Notes under the pieces: generated by a model
The model's database searches: none
Told to the model about the DNA's origin: nothing
Seen by the model: only the letters and a program-made list of their open reading frames with translations
In this document: piece by piece, positions 35,149-44,635 of the stretch
How the letters are laid out: each line of letters opens with the position of its first letter
Position numbering within the stretch: position 1 is the first letter of the stretch
Source: Pseudomonas sp. RSB 5.4
Lineage (GTDB): Bacteria > Pseudomonadota > Gammaproteobacteria > Pseudomonadales > Pseudomonadaceae
NCBI RefSeq assembly: GCF_037126175.1
Contig: NZ_CP146986.1
Location: 3,438,501-3,502,500, forward strand
DNA length: 64,000 nucleotides
Direction: 5' to 3'
Translations under genes and position numbers: made by a program

Positions 35149-36144
35149 ATGTCCAAGCAAGTCTCCACGCCCTTGCGGCGCGTCAGCATCCTGGCAATCG
35201 ACCGGGTTTTCGCCTCCACCCTCATGCAGGCCAAGGATTTCTTCCATCTAGCCAGCCTGCGTTACGGCAAACAACTGGGCCACGGCCTGACTCCGGCGTT
35301 CGAAACCCGCCTGGTCAGCCCCGACGGTAAACCGGTGAACAGTTTCAGTGACGTGATGATGCCGGTGGACGGCGCCCTGGAAAACGCCGACGTGATTATC
35401 CTCCCGGCGTTCTGGGACGATTTCGATACGCTTTGCGGCCGTTATCCGCAGATCCTGCCATGGCTGCGCGAGCAGCACGCCCGCGGCGCCGTATTGTGCG
35501 GCGAAGCCACCGGGGTGTTCTGGCTGGCCGAGGCCGGACTGCTCAATGGCAAGGAAGCGACCACCTACTGGCGCTTCTTCAATGCCTTCGCCGAGCGCTT
35601 CCCCAAGGTGTACCTCAATCAGGACAAGCACCTGACCGACGCCGACAATCTGTATTGCGCCGGCGGCACCACTTCAGCCTGCGACCTCTATATTTACCTG
35701 ATCGAACGCTTCTGTGGCGCCAACGTCGCGCAAGCCGTGGCCCGCGACATTCTGTATGAAGTGCAGCGCAGTTACTCGCCGGGACGTATCGGTTTCGGCG
35801 GCCAGAAGCTGCACCAGGACGTGATCATCCTGCAGATCCAGCACTGGCTCGAAGAGCATTTCGCCGACAAGTTCCGCTTCGAAGACGTGGCCCGCGAGCA
35901 CGGCATGAGCATCCGCAATTTCATGCGTCGCTTCCAGACCGCCACCGGCGACAAACCTCTGCACTACCTGCAACGGCTGCGTATCGAGACCGCCAAGGGC
36001 TTGCTGTCCGGCAGTCGAAAAAGCATCAAGACCATCAGTTATGAGGTCGGTTACGACGATGCGAGCTTCTTTGCGCGACTGTTCCGCCAGCATACGGAGC
36101 TGTCACCAAACCAGTATCGGCAGCAGTTTCAGCAGGCTGCATAA
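35149..36144 (+). CDS. GlxA family transcriptional regulator (DJ-1/PfpI + AraC)
   Basis: The 331 residues combine an N-terminal class I glutamine-amidotransferase-like domain (about 10-190) and a C-terminal AraC helix-turn-helix pair (about 225-325). The nucleophile-elbow region reads AVLCGEATGVFWLAEAGLL, with a Cys in place. The DNA-binding part shows FRFEDVAREHGMSIRNFMRRFQTATGDKPLHYLQRLRIE and ISYEVGYDDASFFARLFRQHTELSPNQYRQQF. Relatives respond to quaternary amines or amino acids, but many are uncharacterised. The ATG has only a weak ribosome site in an A-rich leader. Confidence 0.93.
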   Translation: MSKQVSTPLRRVSILAIDRVFASTLMQAKDFFHLASLRYGKQLGHGLTPAFETRLVSPDGKPVNSFSDVMMPVDGALENADVIILPAFWDDFDTLCGRYPQILPWLREQHARGAVLCGEATGVFWLAEAGLLNGKEATTYWRFFNAFAERFPKVYLNQDKHLTDADNLYCAGGTTSACDLYIYLIERFCGANVAQAVARDILYEVQRSYSPGRIGFGGQKLHQDVIILQIQHWLEEHFADKFRFEDVAREHGMSIRNFMRRFQTATGDKPLHYLQRLRIETAKGLLSGSRKSIKTISYEVGYDDASFFARLFRQHTELSPNQYRQQFQQAA

Positions 36145-36167
36145 CTCGCAACCTACGCACAAAACTA

Positions 36168-36258
36168 CTGTGGGAGCGGGCTTGCTCGCGAAAGCGTACT
36201 TTCAGTTGGCATCTATTTAGCTGACACACCGCATTCGCGAGCAAGCCCGCTCCCACAG
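36168..36258. repeat. REP inverted pair, class B, opposite orientation
   Basis: The copies here have their CTGTGGGAGCGGG ends outward and the GCGAA ends inward, the reverse of the pairs at 4205, 33772 and 40182. The spacer is about 45 bases. Confidence 0.87.
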
Positions 36259-36274
36259 GGGTACTGCGTCGCAT

Positions 36275-36305
36275 AAAAAAGGGCCTGCAATTGCAGGCCC
36301 TTTTT
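36275..36305. terminator. Bidirectional terminator, GlxA regulator / zapE
   Basis: The perfect palindrome GGGCCTGCAATTGCAGGCCC is flanked by A6 and T5. It ends the plus-strand regulator and the minus-strand zapE. Confidence 0.92.
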
Positions 36306-36320
36306 CTTTGCCGAAGCTGT

Positions 36321-37415
36321 TTAAGGCTTGTGCGCCCGCGACAGGAATTCGTGCGATTGCATCTCCAGCAGACGGCTGAGCGTACGCTGGAATTCGAACG
36401 TCAGGCGTCCGCCGGTGTACAGGTCTTTCAACTCGACTTCGGCAGAAATGATCAGCTTGACGTTACGGTCGTAGAACTCGTCGACCATGTTGATGAAGCG
36501 ACGGGCGATGTCGTCAGTGGTGACGCTCATCTGCTCGACACCACTGAGCAGCACGGCGTGGAAGATCTTGCCCAGCTCGATGTAATCGTTCTGGCTGCGC
36601 GGGCCGTCGCACAGTTCGCGGAAGTCGAACCAGGCCACGTCGTCGCAGGTGCGCAGGGCACGGATTTCACGGTTTTCAATGATCAGCACATCGTTCTCGA
36701 CCGCTGCGGTGCACTCTGGTGTGAGTGCCTTGAAGCTCTTGCGCAGGCTTTCGTGCGCCGCTTCGTCCAGCGGATAGTGGAACAGCTCCGCTTGTTCGAG
36801 ATGACGCAGACGGTAGTCGACACCGCTGTCGACGTTGACGATTTCGGTGTTCTGCTTGATCAGCGCGATGGCCGGCAGGAAGCGCGCACGTTGCAGGCCG
36901 TCCTTGTACAGGCCGTCCGGAACGATGTTCGAGGTCGCGACCAGGGTCACGCCGTTCTTGAACAGCTCTTCCATCAGCGTGCCGAGGATCATCGCGTCGG
37001 TGATGTCGGAGACGAAGAATTCATCGAAGCAGATCACTCGCGACTCGGTCGCAAAACGCTTGGCGATGATGGTCAGCGGGTTTTTCTCGCCGCCGAGGGT
37101 TTTCATCTCTTCGTGCACACGCTCCATGAAGCGGTGGAAGTGAGTGCGGGTCTTTTCCTTGAACGGCAGCGCTTCAAAGAAGGTGTCGACCAGGTAAGTC
37201 TTGCCGCGGCCCACGCCGCCCCAGAAGTACAGACCCTTGACCGGCGTCTGATCCTTTTTGCCAAACAGCTTGCCCAGCAAACCCGGCTTGTTCTGCTCGG
37301 CCGCGATCAGATCGTCGTACAGGCGCTGCAGATGACGCACAGCAGTTTCCTGCGCGGCGTCATGGAAGAAGTCCGGGCGTTTCAGATCAGCTTGGTATCG
37401 TTCTAGGGGCGTCAT
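36321..37415 (-). CDS. zapE: Cell division protein ZapE (AFG1-like ATPase)
   Basis: ZapE is an ATPase that joins the division ring late in constriction and under anaerobic or heat stress. The 364 residues have TPLERYQADLKRPDFFHDAAQ, the Walker A loop GGVGRGKTYLVDTFF (about 67-81), Walker B CFDEFFVSDI, and the sensor segment LVATSNIVPDGLYKDGLQRARFLP. The C-terminal LLEMQSHEFLSRAHKP is typical. It stands alone downstream of trpS. Confidence 0.96.
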   Translation of the reverse strand: MTPLERYQADLKRPDFFHDAAQETAVRHLQRLYDDLIAAEQNKPGLLGKLFGKKDQTPVKGLYFWGGVGRGKTYLVDTFFEALPFKEKTRTHFHRFMERVHEEMKTLGGEKNPLTIIAKRFATESRVICFDEFFVSDITDAMILGTLMEELFKNGVTLVATSNIVPDGLYKDGLQRARFLPAIALIKQNTEIVNVDSGVDYRLRHLEQAELFHYPLDEAAHESLRKSFKALTPECTAAVENDVLIIENREIRALRTCDDVAWFDFRELCDGPRSQNDYIELGKIFHAVLLSGVEQMSVTTDDIARRFINMVDEFYDRNVKLIISAEVELKDLYTGGRLTFEFQRTLSRLLEMQSHEFLSRAHKP

Positions 37416-37430
37416 AATTCGTTAGCAAGG

Positions 37431-37466
37431 CAACAAAAACGGGCCGTCACTGTAGCGACGGCCCGT
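37431..37466 (-). terminator. Terminator of trpS
   Basis: CGGGCCGTC/GACGGCCCG with a six- to eight-base loop is followed on the minus strand by T5. It falls 40 bases after the trpS stop and just before zapE. Confidence 0.8.
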
Positions 37467-37505
37467 AGGAATGGCAATCAGCCCTTGGTCGGGCCGCGCC
37501 GCGGA

Positions 37506-38861
37506 TTAGTCCTGAACCGGGGTCAGCGCAACGCGCAGAGCCTCGATGGCCGCGTCCCGCGCAGCAGCGTCGGCGAACGTCGGGCTGTCGCCAACGCACT
37601 CGCCTTCCAGCCACACGCTGAAGCTCAGGTCTTGATTGCGAATGTCCAACGCCTGACCGGCCTGCAGTTGCTTGGTCACCTGCCCGGCGGTTTTGCCGTC
37701 GGCGAAGTTGCGCGACAGCAGCAGTTGCTCGCCATCGGCCGCCAGCAGACGGAAACGGAAGCTGCCGTCGTCTTCACGGAAACTGACGAAACGTGCGGCT
37801 TTCGCGGCCTTCTTCTTGGTGGTCGCAGCAACTTGCACCTGATTGACGAAAGAACGCAGACCGACCGCTTCGCGCAGCTCGTTGAGGAACGGCGTCGCCA
37901 CCGCACGGGCCTTTTTCGCGCCGTGTTGCAGGATGTCTTCCAGATCCGCCGGGCGCTCGATCAACTGGTGGTAACGCTCGCGGGACTCGCCCAGCTCGTT
38001 ATCCAGCAACTGGAACAGACGGTTCTTCGCCTCGCCCCAGCCCAGACCACCGAGCAGTTCGCTACGGAATTCGTCAGCCTGCGCAGGCGTTGCGAACGCC
38101 TGAAACAGAGTGAACAGGTGCGAGTTGTCCGGATCTTTCGCCTCGCCCGGCGCCTTGGAGTCGGTGACGATCCGCGAGATCGCGTCCTTCATCTCTTTGG
38201 CGCTGGAGAACAGCGGAATGGTGTTGTCGTAGCTCTTAGACATCTTGCGCCCATCGAGGCCTGGCAGGGTTGCCACGCTTTCCTCGATCAGTGCTTCGGG
38301 CATGGTGAAGAACTCCTTGCCCTGGCCAAACAGATGGTTGAAGCGCTGACCGATATCACGGGCCATTTCCACGTGCTGGATCTGGTCGCGACCGACCGGC
38401 ACCTTGTGCGCGTTGAACATCAGGATGTCCGCCGCCATCAGCACCGGGTAGCTGTAGAGGCCCATGGTGATCCCGGCATCCGGGTCTTCACCGGTTTCGA
38501 CGTTCTTGTCCACCGAAGCCTTGTAGGCGTGCGCACGGTTGAGCAGGCCCTTGGCCGCGACGCAGGTCAGCAGCCAGGTCAGCTCAGGGATTTCCGGGAT
38601 GTCGGACTGGCGATAGAAGGTCACACGGTCAACATCGAGGCCACCGGCCAGCCAGGTCGCGGCGATTTCCAGACGCGAGCGCTGGATGCGCAGCGGGTCA
38701 TCGCATTTGATCAGGGCGTGGTAGTCGGCCAGGAAGTAGAACGAATCGGCATTGCTGTCGCGGCTGGCGAGGATCGCCGGGCGAATGGCGCCGGCGTAGT
38801 TGCCCAGGTGCGGCGTGCCGGTGGTGGTGATGCCGGTGAGGATACGGGTACGGTTCGTCAT
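37506..38861 (-). CDS. trpS: Tryptophan--tRNA ligase
   Basis: This class I synthetase charges tRNA-Trp. The HIGH-type motif reads PHLGNY (in TTGTPHLGNYAGAIRP) and the KMSKS loop is intact (GLDGRKMSKSYDN). At 451 residues it is about 100 longer than E. coli TrpS; the extra C-terminal part (about 330-450) carries a basic lysine patch and an added domain seen in Pseudomonas-type TrpS. I start at the ATG at 38861, which gives MTNRTRILTGIT. Confidence 0.97.
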   Translation of the reverse strand: MTNRTRILTGITTTGTPHLGNYAGAIRPAILASRDSNADSFYFLADYHALIKCDDPLRIQRSRLEIAATWLAGGLDVDRVTFYRQSDIPEIPELTWLLTCVAAKGLLNRAHAYKASVDKNVETGEDPDAGITMGLYSYPVLMAADILMFNAHKVPVGRDQIQHVEMARDIGQRFNHLFGQGKEFFTMPEALIEESVATLPGLDGRKMSKSYDNTIPLFSSAKEMKDAISRIVTDSKAPGEAKDPDNSHLFTLFQAFATPAQADEFRSELLGGLGWGEAKNRLFQLLDNELGESRERYHQLIERPADLEDILQHGAKKARAVATPFLNELREAVGLRSFVNQVQVAATTKKKAAKAARFVSFREDDGSFRFRLLAADGEQLLLSRNFADGKTAGQVTKQLQAGQALDIRNQDLSFSVWLEGECVGDSPTFADAAARDAAIEALRVALTPVQD

Positions 38862-38885
38862 GGGTAATCGCTTGTCAGACTGCAA

Positions 38886-39515
38886 TCAATTCGAGAGACG
38901 CGGCAGGATCAGATCCTTGAGATCGGTCAGCTTGCCATGAAAAAAGTGTCCGCATTCTGCCACTTTCAGCAGCTCATGGGGGCGCTGGAGTTTTGCCGAC
39001 CAGTCGTAGACCAGTTGCGGATCGATCACTTCGTCGGTTTCCGGCTGGATCACGGTCAGCTCGCCGTGCTGTGGCAGTTGATCCTGATCGCCCAGACGCA
39101 TCACCGCTGGCGCGACCATGAACAGCTGCTTGAGCTGCACGCCTTGAGCTTCAAGACGACCGCCGAGACTTGCTGCAACAAATCCGCCGAAGGAGAAACC
39201 GAACAGGGTTAGCGGCAGCTCCGGATGCTTTTCCAGTAGCCATGCGGCGGCAGCCTGAGCATCGTCGACTTCACCGCTGCCCATGTCGTGCGTACCTTCG
39301 CTGGCGCCGACACCGCGATAGTTGAAGCGCAAGGTAATCAGACCGGCGTCGCGCGCGGTGCGCTGCAGGGTCGAGACGACCTTGTTGAGCATGGTGCCGC
39401 CCTGCACCGGGTTGGGATGGCAGATCAGCGCGATGCCGTTTGGCTGCTCGTTATCCAGGTACAGCGCTTCAATCTGGCCGACTGGGCCGGCAATCACTAC
39501 AGGGGTTTCACGCAT
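38886..39515 (-). CDS. Alpha/beta hydrolase
   Basis: This 209-residue small hydrolase of the YfhR/DUF type has CHPNPVQGGTM near the start, RFNYRGVGASEGTHDMGSGEVDDA, the nucleophile elbow GFSFGGFVA (Ser near 105), and Asp and His candidates late in the protein (ETDEVIDP, CGHFFHGKLTDL). The substrate is unknown. I start at the ATG at 39515; the longer frame upstream has no ribosome site and an odd composition. It lies 24 bases upstream of trpS and is probably cotranscribed. Confidence 0.9.
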   Translation of the reverse strand: MRETPVVIAGPVGQIEALYLDNEQPNGIALICHPNPVQGGTMLNKVVSTLQRTARDAGLITLRFNYRGVGASEGTHDMGSGEVDDAQAAAAWLLEKHPELPLTLFGFSFGGFVAASLGGRLEAQGVQLKQLFMVAPAVMRLGDQDQLPQHGELTVIQPETDEVIDPQLVYDWSAKLQRPHELLKVAECGHFFHGKLTDLKDLILPRLSN

Positions 39516-39659
39516 CAGCAAGGAAGGAACTCCGTGACCTCGAATCGGGTCGACTCGTCTAGCAAATTGTCTGTGCCAATCTATTGCGAGTGAATCGCGG
39601 TATACAGCGCAGGTTCGAGCCGTTAACGTAAAGCAAAGCCGTTTATAGAGGAAGGACTC

Positions 39660-40094
39660 GTGGAACACTCGCTCTTAGTTTGGTTGTTACCGACTCTTGC
39701 CCTGGTTGTGGGTGTCGCCATTGGATTCCTGATCGCTCGCGTCGCACCGAATGCCGCGCCGAGCCGCACGCAGCGTCAACTGGATGATATCCAGGAGCGT
39801 TTCGACAGCTATCAAAACGAGGTGGTCACCCACTTCAACAGCACCGCGACGCTGGTCAAGAAGCTGACCCAGAGCTATCAGGAAGTGCAGGATCATCTCG
39901 CCGAGGGCGCCAACCGCCTGGCCCTGGACGAGCAGACCCGTCAACGCCTGATCGCCGCTTTGCACGCCGATGCCGCCCAGGCACCGCGCGAACGCCTGAC
40001 GCCGCCGCGCGATCAGGAGCCGCCACGCGACTACGCGCCGAAAAACCCGAACTCGCCGGGCATGCTCGATGAGCACTATGGTTTGAAGAAATAA
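39660..40094 (+). CDS. zapG: Z-ring associated protein ZapG (YhcB/DUF1043)
   Basis: ZapG is a small inner-membrane protein tied to cell shape, division and envelope growth. The 144 residues start with one membrane helix (about 6-26, VWLLPTLALVVGVAIGFLIARV), then a long coiled coil (about 37-85, RQLDDIQERFDSYQNEVVTHF), and a disordered Pro/Arg-rich tail. The start is GTG, with AGAGGAAGGA upstream. It is divergent from the hydrolase and ends on a strong terminator. Confidence 0.93.
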   Translation: MEHSLLVWLLPTLALVVGVAIGFLIARVAPNAAPSRTQRQLDDIQERFDSYQNEVVTHFNSTATLVKKLTQSYQEVQDHLAEGANRLALDEQTRQRLIAALHADAAQAPRERLTPPRDQEPPRDYAPKNPNSPGMLDEHYGLKK

Positions 40095-40112
40095 TCGGGA
40101 TTCGCGCCCAAC

Positions 40113-40152
40113 AAAAAGCCCCCGGACAATTCGGTTGTCCGGGGGCTTTTTT
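40113..40152 (+). terminator. Terminator of zapG
   Basis: A long stem (AAAGCCCCCGGACAA/TTGTCCGGGGGCTTT) with a four-base loop ends in a T run. Confidence 0.94.
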
Positions 40153-40181
40153 GTATCTGATGATTTGATGGTGATTGGCCC

Positions 40182-40283
40182 GGCCCCTTCGCGAGCAAGC
40201 CCGCTCCCACAGGGTTTTGTGTGAACACAAAGTTGGTTATCAACACCGATCACTGTGGGAGCGGGCTTGCTCGCGAAGGGGCC
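40182..40283. repeat. REP inverted pair, class B
   Basis: Arms GGCCCCTTCGCG and CGCGAAGGGGCC lie outward and the CCCACAG/CTGTGGG ends inward, as at 4205. It fills the gap between converging zapG and the OmpA-like gene. Confidence 0.9.
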
Positions 40284-40296
40284 AGCACAGGCCACA

Positions 40297-40332
40297 CAAA
40301 AAAATACCCGATCACCAGGACCGGGCATTTCT
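40297..40332 (-). terminator. Terminator of the OmpA-like lipoprotein gene
   Basis: On the minus strand AAATGCCCGG and TCGGGTATTT form an imperfect stem followed by T7. It lies 17 bases after the stop. Confidence 0.7.
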
Positions 40333-40348
40333 TCACTCAAGCATTCAC

Positions 40349-41080
40349 TTACGGATACTGCTGCACTGTGCCCGGCTGCGGCTGCTGCTGACCACCATAC
40401 TGCTGACCCGGAATCGCCTTCAGGTTGACCTCGACGCGGCGGTTCTGCGCACGGCCATTGACGTCGCCGTTGCTGGCAATCGGGTTATCCGGGCCGGCAC
40501 CACGGGCGCTCAGGTTGGCACCGCTGACACCTTGCGACGTCAGGTAGGTCGCCACGCTCTGCGCACGACGCTGGGACAGGTCCATGTTGTGCTGGCGGCT
40601 GCCAGTGCTGTCGGTGTAGCCGACGATTTCGATCTGGTTCTGGTTGAACTCTTTCAGCGAGTTCGCCAGGTTGTTCAGCGGCTGGTAGAAGCTTGGGGCG
40701 ATGTTCGCCGAATCGGTGGCGAAGGTGATGTTGCCCGGCATGATCAGCTTGATCTGATCGCCCTGACGCTGAACTTCAACCCCGGTGTTGGCCATGCTGG
40801 CGCGCAATTTTTTCTCTTGCTGATCGGCGTAATAGCCGTAGCCGGCGGCCGAAGCACCGACGACAGCTGCGCCGATCAACGCGCCCTTGCCACGGTTGTT
40901 GTGGTCGATGGCAGCACCGGCCAACGCACCGGCCAAAGCGCCGAGGCCGCCGTATTTAGCGGTCTTGCTCACACCACCGCCATCGGCCTGGCCCTGATTG
41001 TCATACGGGTTGGGCGAGGCGCAGCCGGCCAACATGGCCACAGCGGTAGCAACAATAATCAAACGAGGCGTGGTGAACAT
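40349..41080 (-). CDS. OmpA-family lipoprotein with glycine-zipper segment
   Basis: The 243 residues start with a lipoprotein signal (VATAVAMLAGCASP). A glycine-zipper stretch follows (YGGLGALAGALAGAAIDH...GALIGAAVVGASAAGYGY, about 43-83), then an OmpA C-terminal peptidoglycan-binding domain (ITFATDSANIAP, EIVGYTDSTGSRQHNMDLSQRRAQSVATYL, NRRVEVNL). The tail is Gln/Gly/Pro-rich. It resembles YiaD and probably links the outer membrane to the wall. It stands alone. Confidence 0.94.
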   Translation of the reverse strand: MFTTPRLIIVATAVAMLAGCASPNPYDNQGQADGGGVSKTAKYGGLGALAGALAGAAIDHNNRGKGALIGAAVVGASAAGYGYYADQQEKKLRASMANTGVEVQRQGDQIKLIMPGNITFATDSANIAPSFYQPLNNLANSLKEFNQNQIEIVGYTDSTGSRQHNMDLSQRRAQSVATYLTSQGVSGANLSARGAGPDNPIASNGDVNGRAQNRRVEVNLKAIPGQQYGGQQQPQPGTVQQYP

Positions 41081-41194
41081 GAAGAGCTCCTGGTTTTCGC
41101 ATTCTGTGTGGCAGCGGCCCTAGGCAATAGACCTGTGCGGGCGTTGGATCATGACAATGCACAAAAATTCCGCTGCACACTCGTGACAAAATGT

Positions 41195-41839
41195 TTAGGC
41201 GCGCACGAACGGGTTTTCCCGCATTTCATCCCCAAGACGCGTGTCCGGACCATGCCCAGCGACCACTGTCGCATCTTCGTCCAGGGTGTACAGCCGCTGC
41301 TTGATTGATCGCACGATGGTCGCCTGATCGCCGCCCCACAAATCCGTGCGTCCTACGCCACGACGAAACAACGTGTCGCCGGCAATCAACAGCTTAGCCT
41401 CGGAAAACCAAAAGCTCATGGAACCGGGTGTATGTCCCGGCGTATGCAGCGCCACACCGCAGCCGCAAGCCAGTTCTTCATCGTCGCTCAACCAGCGATC
41501 CGGCGATGGCACCGGCGTGTACGGCACGCCGAACATCTGGCATTGCATTTCGAGGTTGTCCCACAGGAACTGATCCTCTTTGTGCAGATGCAGCGTTGCG
41601 CCGGTTCTCTCTTTCATCTGTCCGGAGGCGAGAAAATGATCAAGATGCGCATGAGTGTGGATAATGCTGACCACTTTCAGACCCAGTGCATCGAGGCGCG
41701 CCATGATCAGATCGGGATTGCCGCCCGGGTCGACGACGATGGCTTTTTTCGTCAGCGGATCGCCGATGATCGTGCAGTTGCACTGGAGCGGGCCGACGGG
41801 GAAGGTTTCGCGGATGAGCGCAGGTGCTGTAACAGTCAT
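41195..41839 (-). CDS. Metallo-beta-lactamase-fold hydrolase (glyoxalase II-like)
   Basis: The 214-residue metal hydrolase has the HxHxDH zinc motif (IHTHAHLDHFLASG, about residues 60-72), a second metal His in LHTPGHTPGSMSFWF, an Asp in LIAGDTLF, and a last His in VVAGHGPDTRLGDE. This set fits YcbL/glyoxalase-II-like enzymes acting on thioesters, although the true substrate is not known. It is separated from the LuxR gene by about 60 bases and is on the same strand, so it may share a transcript. Confidence 0.92.
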   Translation of the reverse strand: MTVTAPALIRETFPVGPLQCNCTIIGDPLTKKAIVVDPGGNPDLIMARLDALGLKVVSIIHTHAHLDHFLASGQMKERTGATLHLHKEDQFLWDNLEMQCQMFGVPYTPVPSPDRWLSDDEELACGCGVALHTPGHTPGSMSFWFSEAKLLIAGDTLFRRGVGRTDLWGGDQATIVRSIKQRLYTLDEDATVVAGHGPDTRLGDEMRENPFVRA

Positions 41840-41902
41840 GAGGCAATCCTGTTCAATATTCGACGGCGGTGGAAACCGCTGATGCCGAAGATTTTACCGG
41901 CA

Positions 41903-44635
41903 CTAGATCATTAACCCCAGCGCCTTGGCCCGCGCCACCGCCTGCGTACGCCGCTCAACCCCCAACTTGCTGTTGATATGGCTGGCATGGGTTTTCACGG
42001 TATGCAGCGAAATGAACAGCTGTTCGCTGATTTCCTGATTGGAACAGCCTTGAGCAATCAAGCGCAGCACCGCCAGCTCCCGGCTGCTGAGTTGTTCAGC
42101 AGCGGCGGACTCAACCACTGGCCGAGTCGCCACCAGCGGAAAATGCGCCAGTAACGGCTGTCCTGCCAACGCCGGTGAGGCGTGCAATTGGCTGCGTAAC
42201 CAGTCCGGATATTCTCTGATCAGCGCGTCAAACGGCTGTATCACGCCGCCAGCCGCCGCTTCCAGCGCCTGACTCAACGCCTTGCGCGCCTCCGGTTCGC
42301 GGCCGGTGCCCAGCAACAAGGCGACCTTCTGCGCCAGCGCCATGACACACAGCAACTGGCGTCCGGTTTGCTGACCGTTTTCCAGCAGCACGTTCAGTCG
42401 CCCTTCGGCGAGCATCGGCTGGCCTTTGATCACATCAAGCAACGCCTGCTGCAGTTCGACGTGCAGCGGCAACTGTGGATGAAACTCCGGTGGCGCCGCT
42501 GCGCGCTCGCCGGTGTAGGTCTGGCCAAGTCGCGCCAGCCAGGCTTCGGCCAGATCGGTACGGCCCTGCGCCAGCCACAGTTCGCATTTGACCAGGGTGA
42601 TCATCGCCAGGTAGTAGATCGGCGGCACATCCCAGATGTGCATCAGACGCTCGGCTTCAGCGAGTTCGGCGAAGGCCTTGGCGAACTCGCCGGCGCTGCC
42701 GTCCAGACGGGCGATCACGCAGTGACCGATCAATACGCTGATATCGCGGCAGGCCCGCGCTTCGGCCAGACCGCTCAGCAATCGGGCTCGGGCCTGCTGC
42801 GGTTGCAGGCGCATCGACAGCAGAAAACCTTCATACAGCGTCAGCCGCGCACGCACCGCGTACAGACGTTGCGCCGACAGCCCGCGCAGACGATCAAGGC
42901 CCTGATGCACCTCATCCAGGGCGCGCAGTATTTCCCCCCGCGATTGCAGGACCCGCGCCCGGTCGTAATGCGCCAAGGCTTCGAACAACGGATTGCCGAC
43001 CCGCTGCGCCAGCTCAAGGGATTCGCGATTCAGGCCCCGCGCACGCCACAGATCGCCGTCGGCAATCGCCAGGTTGGACAGGGTCGACAGGCACATCAGG
43101 CGCTGCCCGTAGCGCTTGGCCGGCAGGCTTTCCAGCGCTTCGCTGCAATAGCGTTGAGTCAATTCCCGATGACCACGCCCACGGGCGATGATCCCGCTGA
43201 GCGCCAGCCATTGTGCGAGCATCGACTTTTGCGCAGAGGCCGAAGGCGCCGGCAGGAAACGACTTAAATGACTGGCCAGCTCTTCAGCGGCATCAAGCTG
43301 ACAGGCCAGCCCCAGCGCCCAGCTGTACAGCACGATCAAGCGTGGCGTGCTGATCAGCAGGCTGTCGGGCAAGTCCATTTTCCAGCGCAGCAGCATGCCG
43401 ACGTTCTGCTCGGCGAGCAGTTGTTCCTCGGACAGGTTCTGCACCAGATTGGCCGCCACATCCAGATGCCCGGCGCGCAAGGCCTGTTCGACCGCTTCGT
43501 CGAGCAGGCCTTGCGCATTGAACCAGCGACAGGCGCGCAGGTGTAACGTCGCGGCGGGCACCAACGGTCGAGCAACGGGCCGGCTGCGCAGCAGATCGGA
43601 AAACAAATGGTGATAGCGATACCAGTGGCCGTGTTCGTCCAGCGGCACCAGAAACACCTGATGCGCCAACAGAAACCGCAGGATTTCGGCGCTGTCGTGG
43701 GCTTCGCGCACCGCGTCGCATAGCTCGCTGCAAAAGCGCTCCTGAGGAGCGGTGTCGTAGAGAAACGCCTGCACTTCGGCGGGCAGGCAGTCGATGACTT
43801 CTTCCAGCAGGTAGTCGCGAATCAGCCCTTCCCCGCCGTTCAGCGCTTGCGGCAACGAGGCCTCGCTACCGGCTTCGGATGCCGCCAGCAACCAGAAACG
43901 CAGCCCGGCCACCCACCCCTCGCTGCGCTGGATCAGGTTTTCCAGCGCCTCGCCACGCAATGAACTGCTGTGTCGGTCGAGCAGTGTCAGCGCCTCATCG
44001 TGGGTCAGGCGCAGATCCTGTTCATGCAGTTCCAGCAGTTGCCGTGACAGGCGCAGGCGCGCCAGATGCCAGTCCGGGCGCTGGCGACTGGTGACCATGA
44101 CCAGCAAGCCATCGGGCAAATGATTGAGGAAGAACTGCAGGCAACGATCGAGCACCGGGCCTTGGGCGAGATGGTAATCATCGAGCACCAGCAGCAACGG
44201 CGCGGTGGGTTGCAGTTGCAGCGACAACTCGTCGAGCAAGCCGTCGAGCCATTCTTCGAAGGCAAACGGCTGATGGCGCTGACGCATCTTCAACAGGCCG
44301 AGCGCGCGACTGCCCAGATCCGGAAAGTAATCCTGCAGCCCTTCCAGCAACCGCTCGAGAAAGCGCCCCGGATCGTTATCCCGCGGGCTCAATCCCAGCC
44401 AAAGACTTTGCCAGTGCGCCGGCAGGCTTTGACAGAACTCCACCGCCAGCGAGCTCTTGCCGAAGCCGGCGGGGGCGCAGACCAGCAACAGCCGTCCCGC
44501 GAGTCCGGCGCTCAGGCGTTCACACAGACGCGGTCGCAACACATAGCCGTCGGGCAGTGGCGGACGAAAAAAACGTCCGTCCAGTGTCGCGACGGCAACG
44601 CTTGCAGGACCCGGAAGCGGGGACAGATCAGTCAT
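41903..44635 (-). CDS. MalT-like LuxR family transcriptional activator
   Basis: The 910 residues have a STAND-type ATPase module (P-loop APAGFGKSS at about 54-62, Walker B LLLVLDDYHLA), a helical TPR-like sensor region (about 340-820), and a C-terminal LuxR helix-turn-helix (about 848-905, LSSRELAVLRLIAQGCSNQEISEQLF and ISLHTVKTHASHINSKLGV). MalT relatives bind ATP and an inducer, multimerise and activate promoters with weak -35 boxes. It follows the DUF1302-DUF1329 operon on the same strand after a terminator, so it is the natural candidate activator of that operon; this is inference. Confidence 0.93.
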   Translation of the reverse strand: MTDLSPLPGPASVAVATLDGRFFRPPLPDGYVLRPRLCERLSAGLAGRLLLVCAPAGFGKSSLAVEFCQSLPAHWQSLWLGLSPRDNDPGRFLERLLEGLQDYFPDLGSRALGLLKMRQRHQPFAFEEWLDGLLDELSLQLQPTAPLLLVLDDYHLAQGPVLDRCLQFFLNHLPDGLLVMVTSRQRPDWHLARLRLSRQLLELHEQDLRLTHDEALTLLDRHSSSLRGEALENLIQRSEGWVAGLRFWLLAASEAGSEASLPQALNGGEGLIRDYLLEEVIDCLPAEVQAFLYDTAPQERFCSELCDAVREAHDSAEILRFLLAHQVFLVPLDEHGHWYRYHHLFSDLLRSRPVARPLVPAATLHLRACRWFNAQGLLDEAVEQALRAGHLDVAANLVQNLSEEQLLAEQNVGMLLRWKMDLPDSLLISTPRLIVLYSWALGLACQLDAAEELASHLSRFLPAPSASAQKSMLAQWLALSGIIARGRGHRELTQRYCSEALESLPAKRYGQRLMCLSTLSNLAIADGDLWRARGLNRESLELAQRVGNPLFEALAHYDRARVLQSRGEILRALDEVHQGLDRLRGLSAQRLYAVRARLTLYEGFLLSMRLQPQQARARLLSGLAEARACRDISVLIGHCVIARLDGSAGEFAKAFAELAEAERLMHIWDVPPIYYLAMITLVKCELWLAQGRTDLAEAWLARLGQTYTGERAAAPPEFHPQLPLHVELQQALLDVIKGQPMLAEGRLNVLLENGQQTGRQLLCVMALAQKVALLLGTGREPEARKALSQALEAAAGGVIQPFDALIREYPDWLRSQLHASPALAGQPLLAHFPLVATRPVVESAAAEQLSSRELAVLRLIAQGCSNQEISEQLFISLHTVKTHASHINSKLGVERRTQAVARAKALGLMI

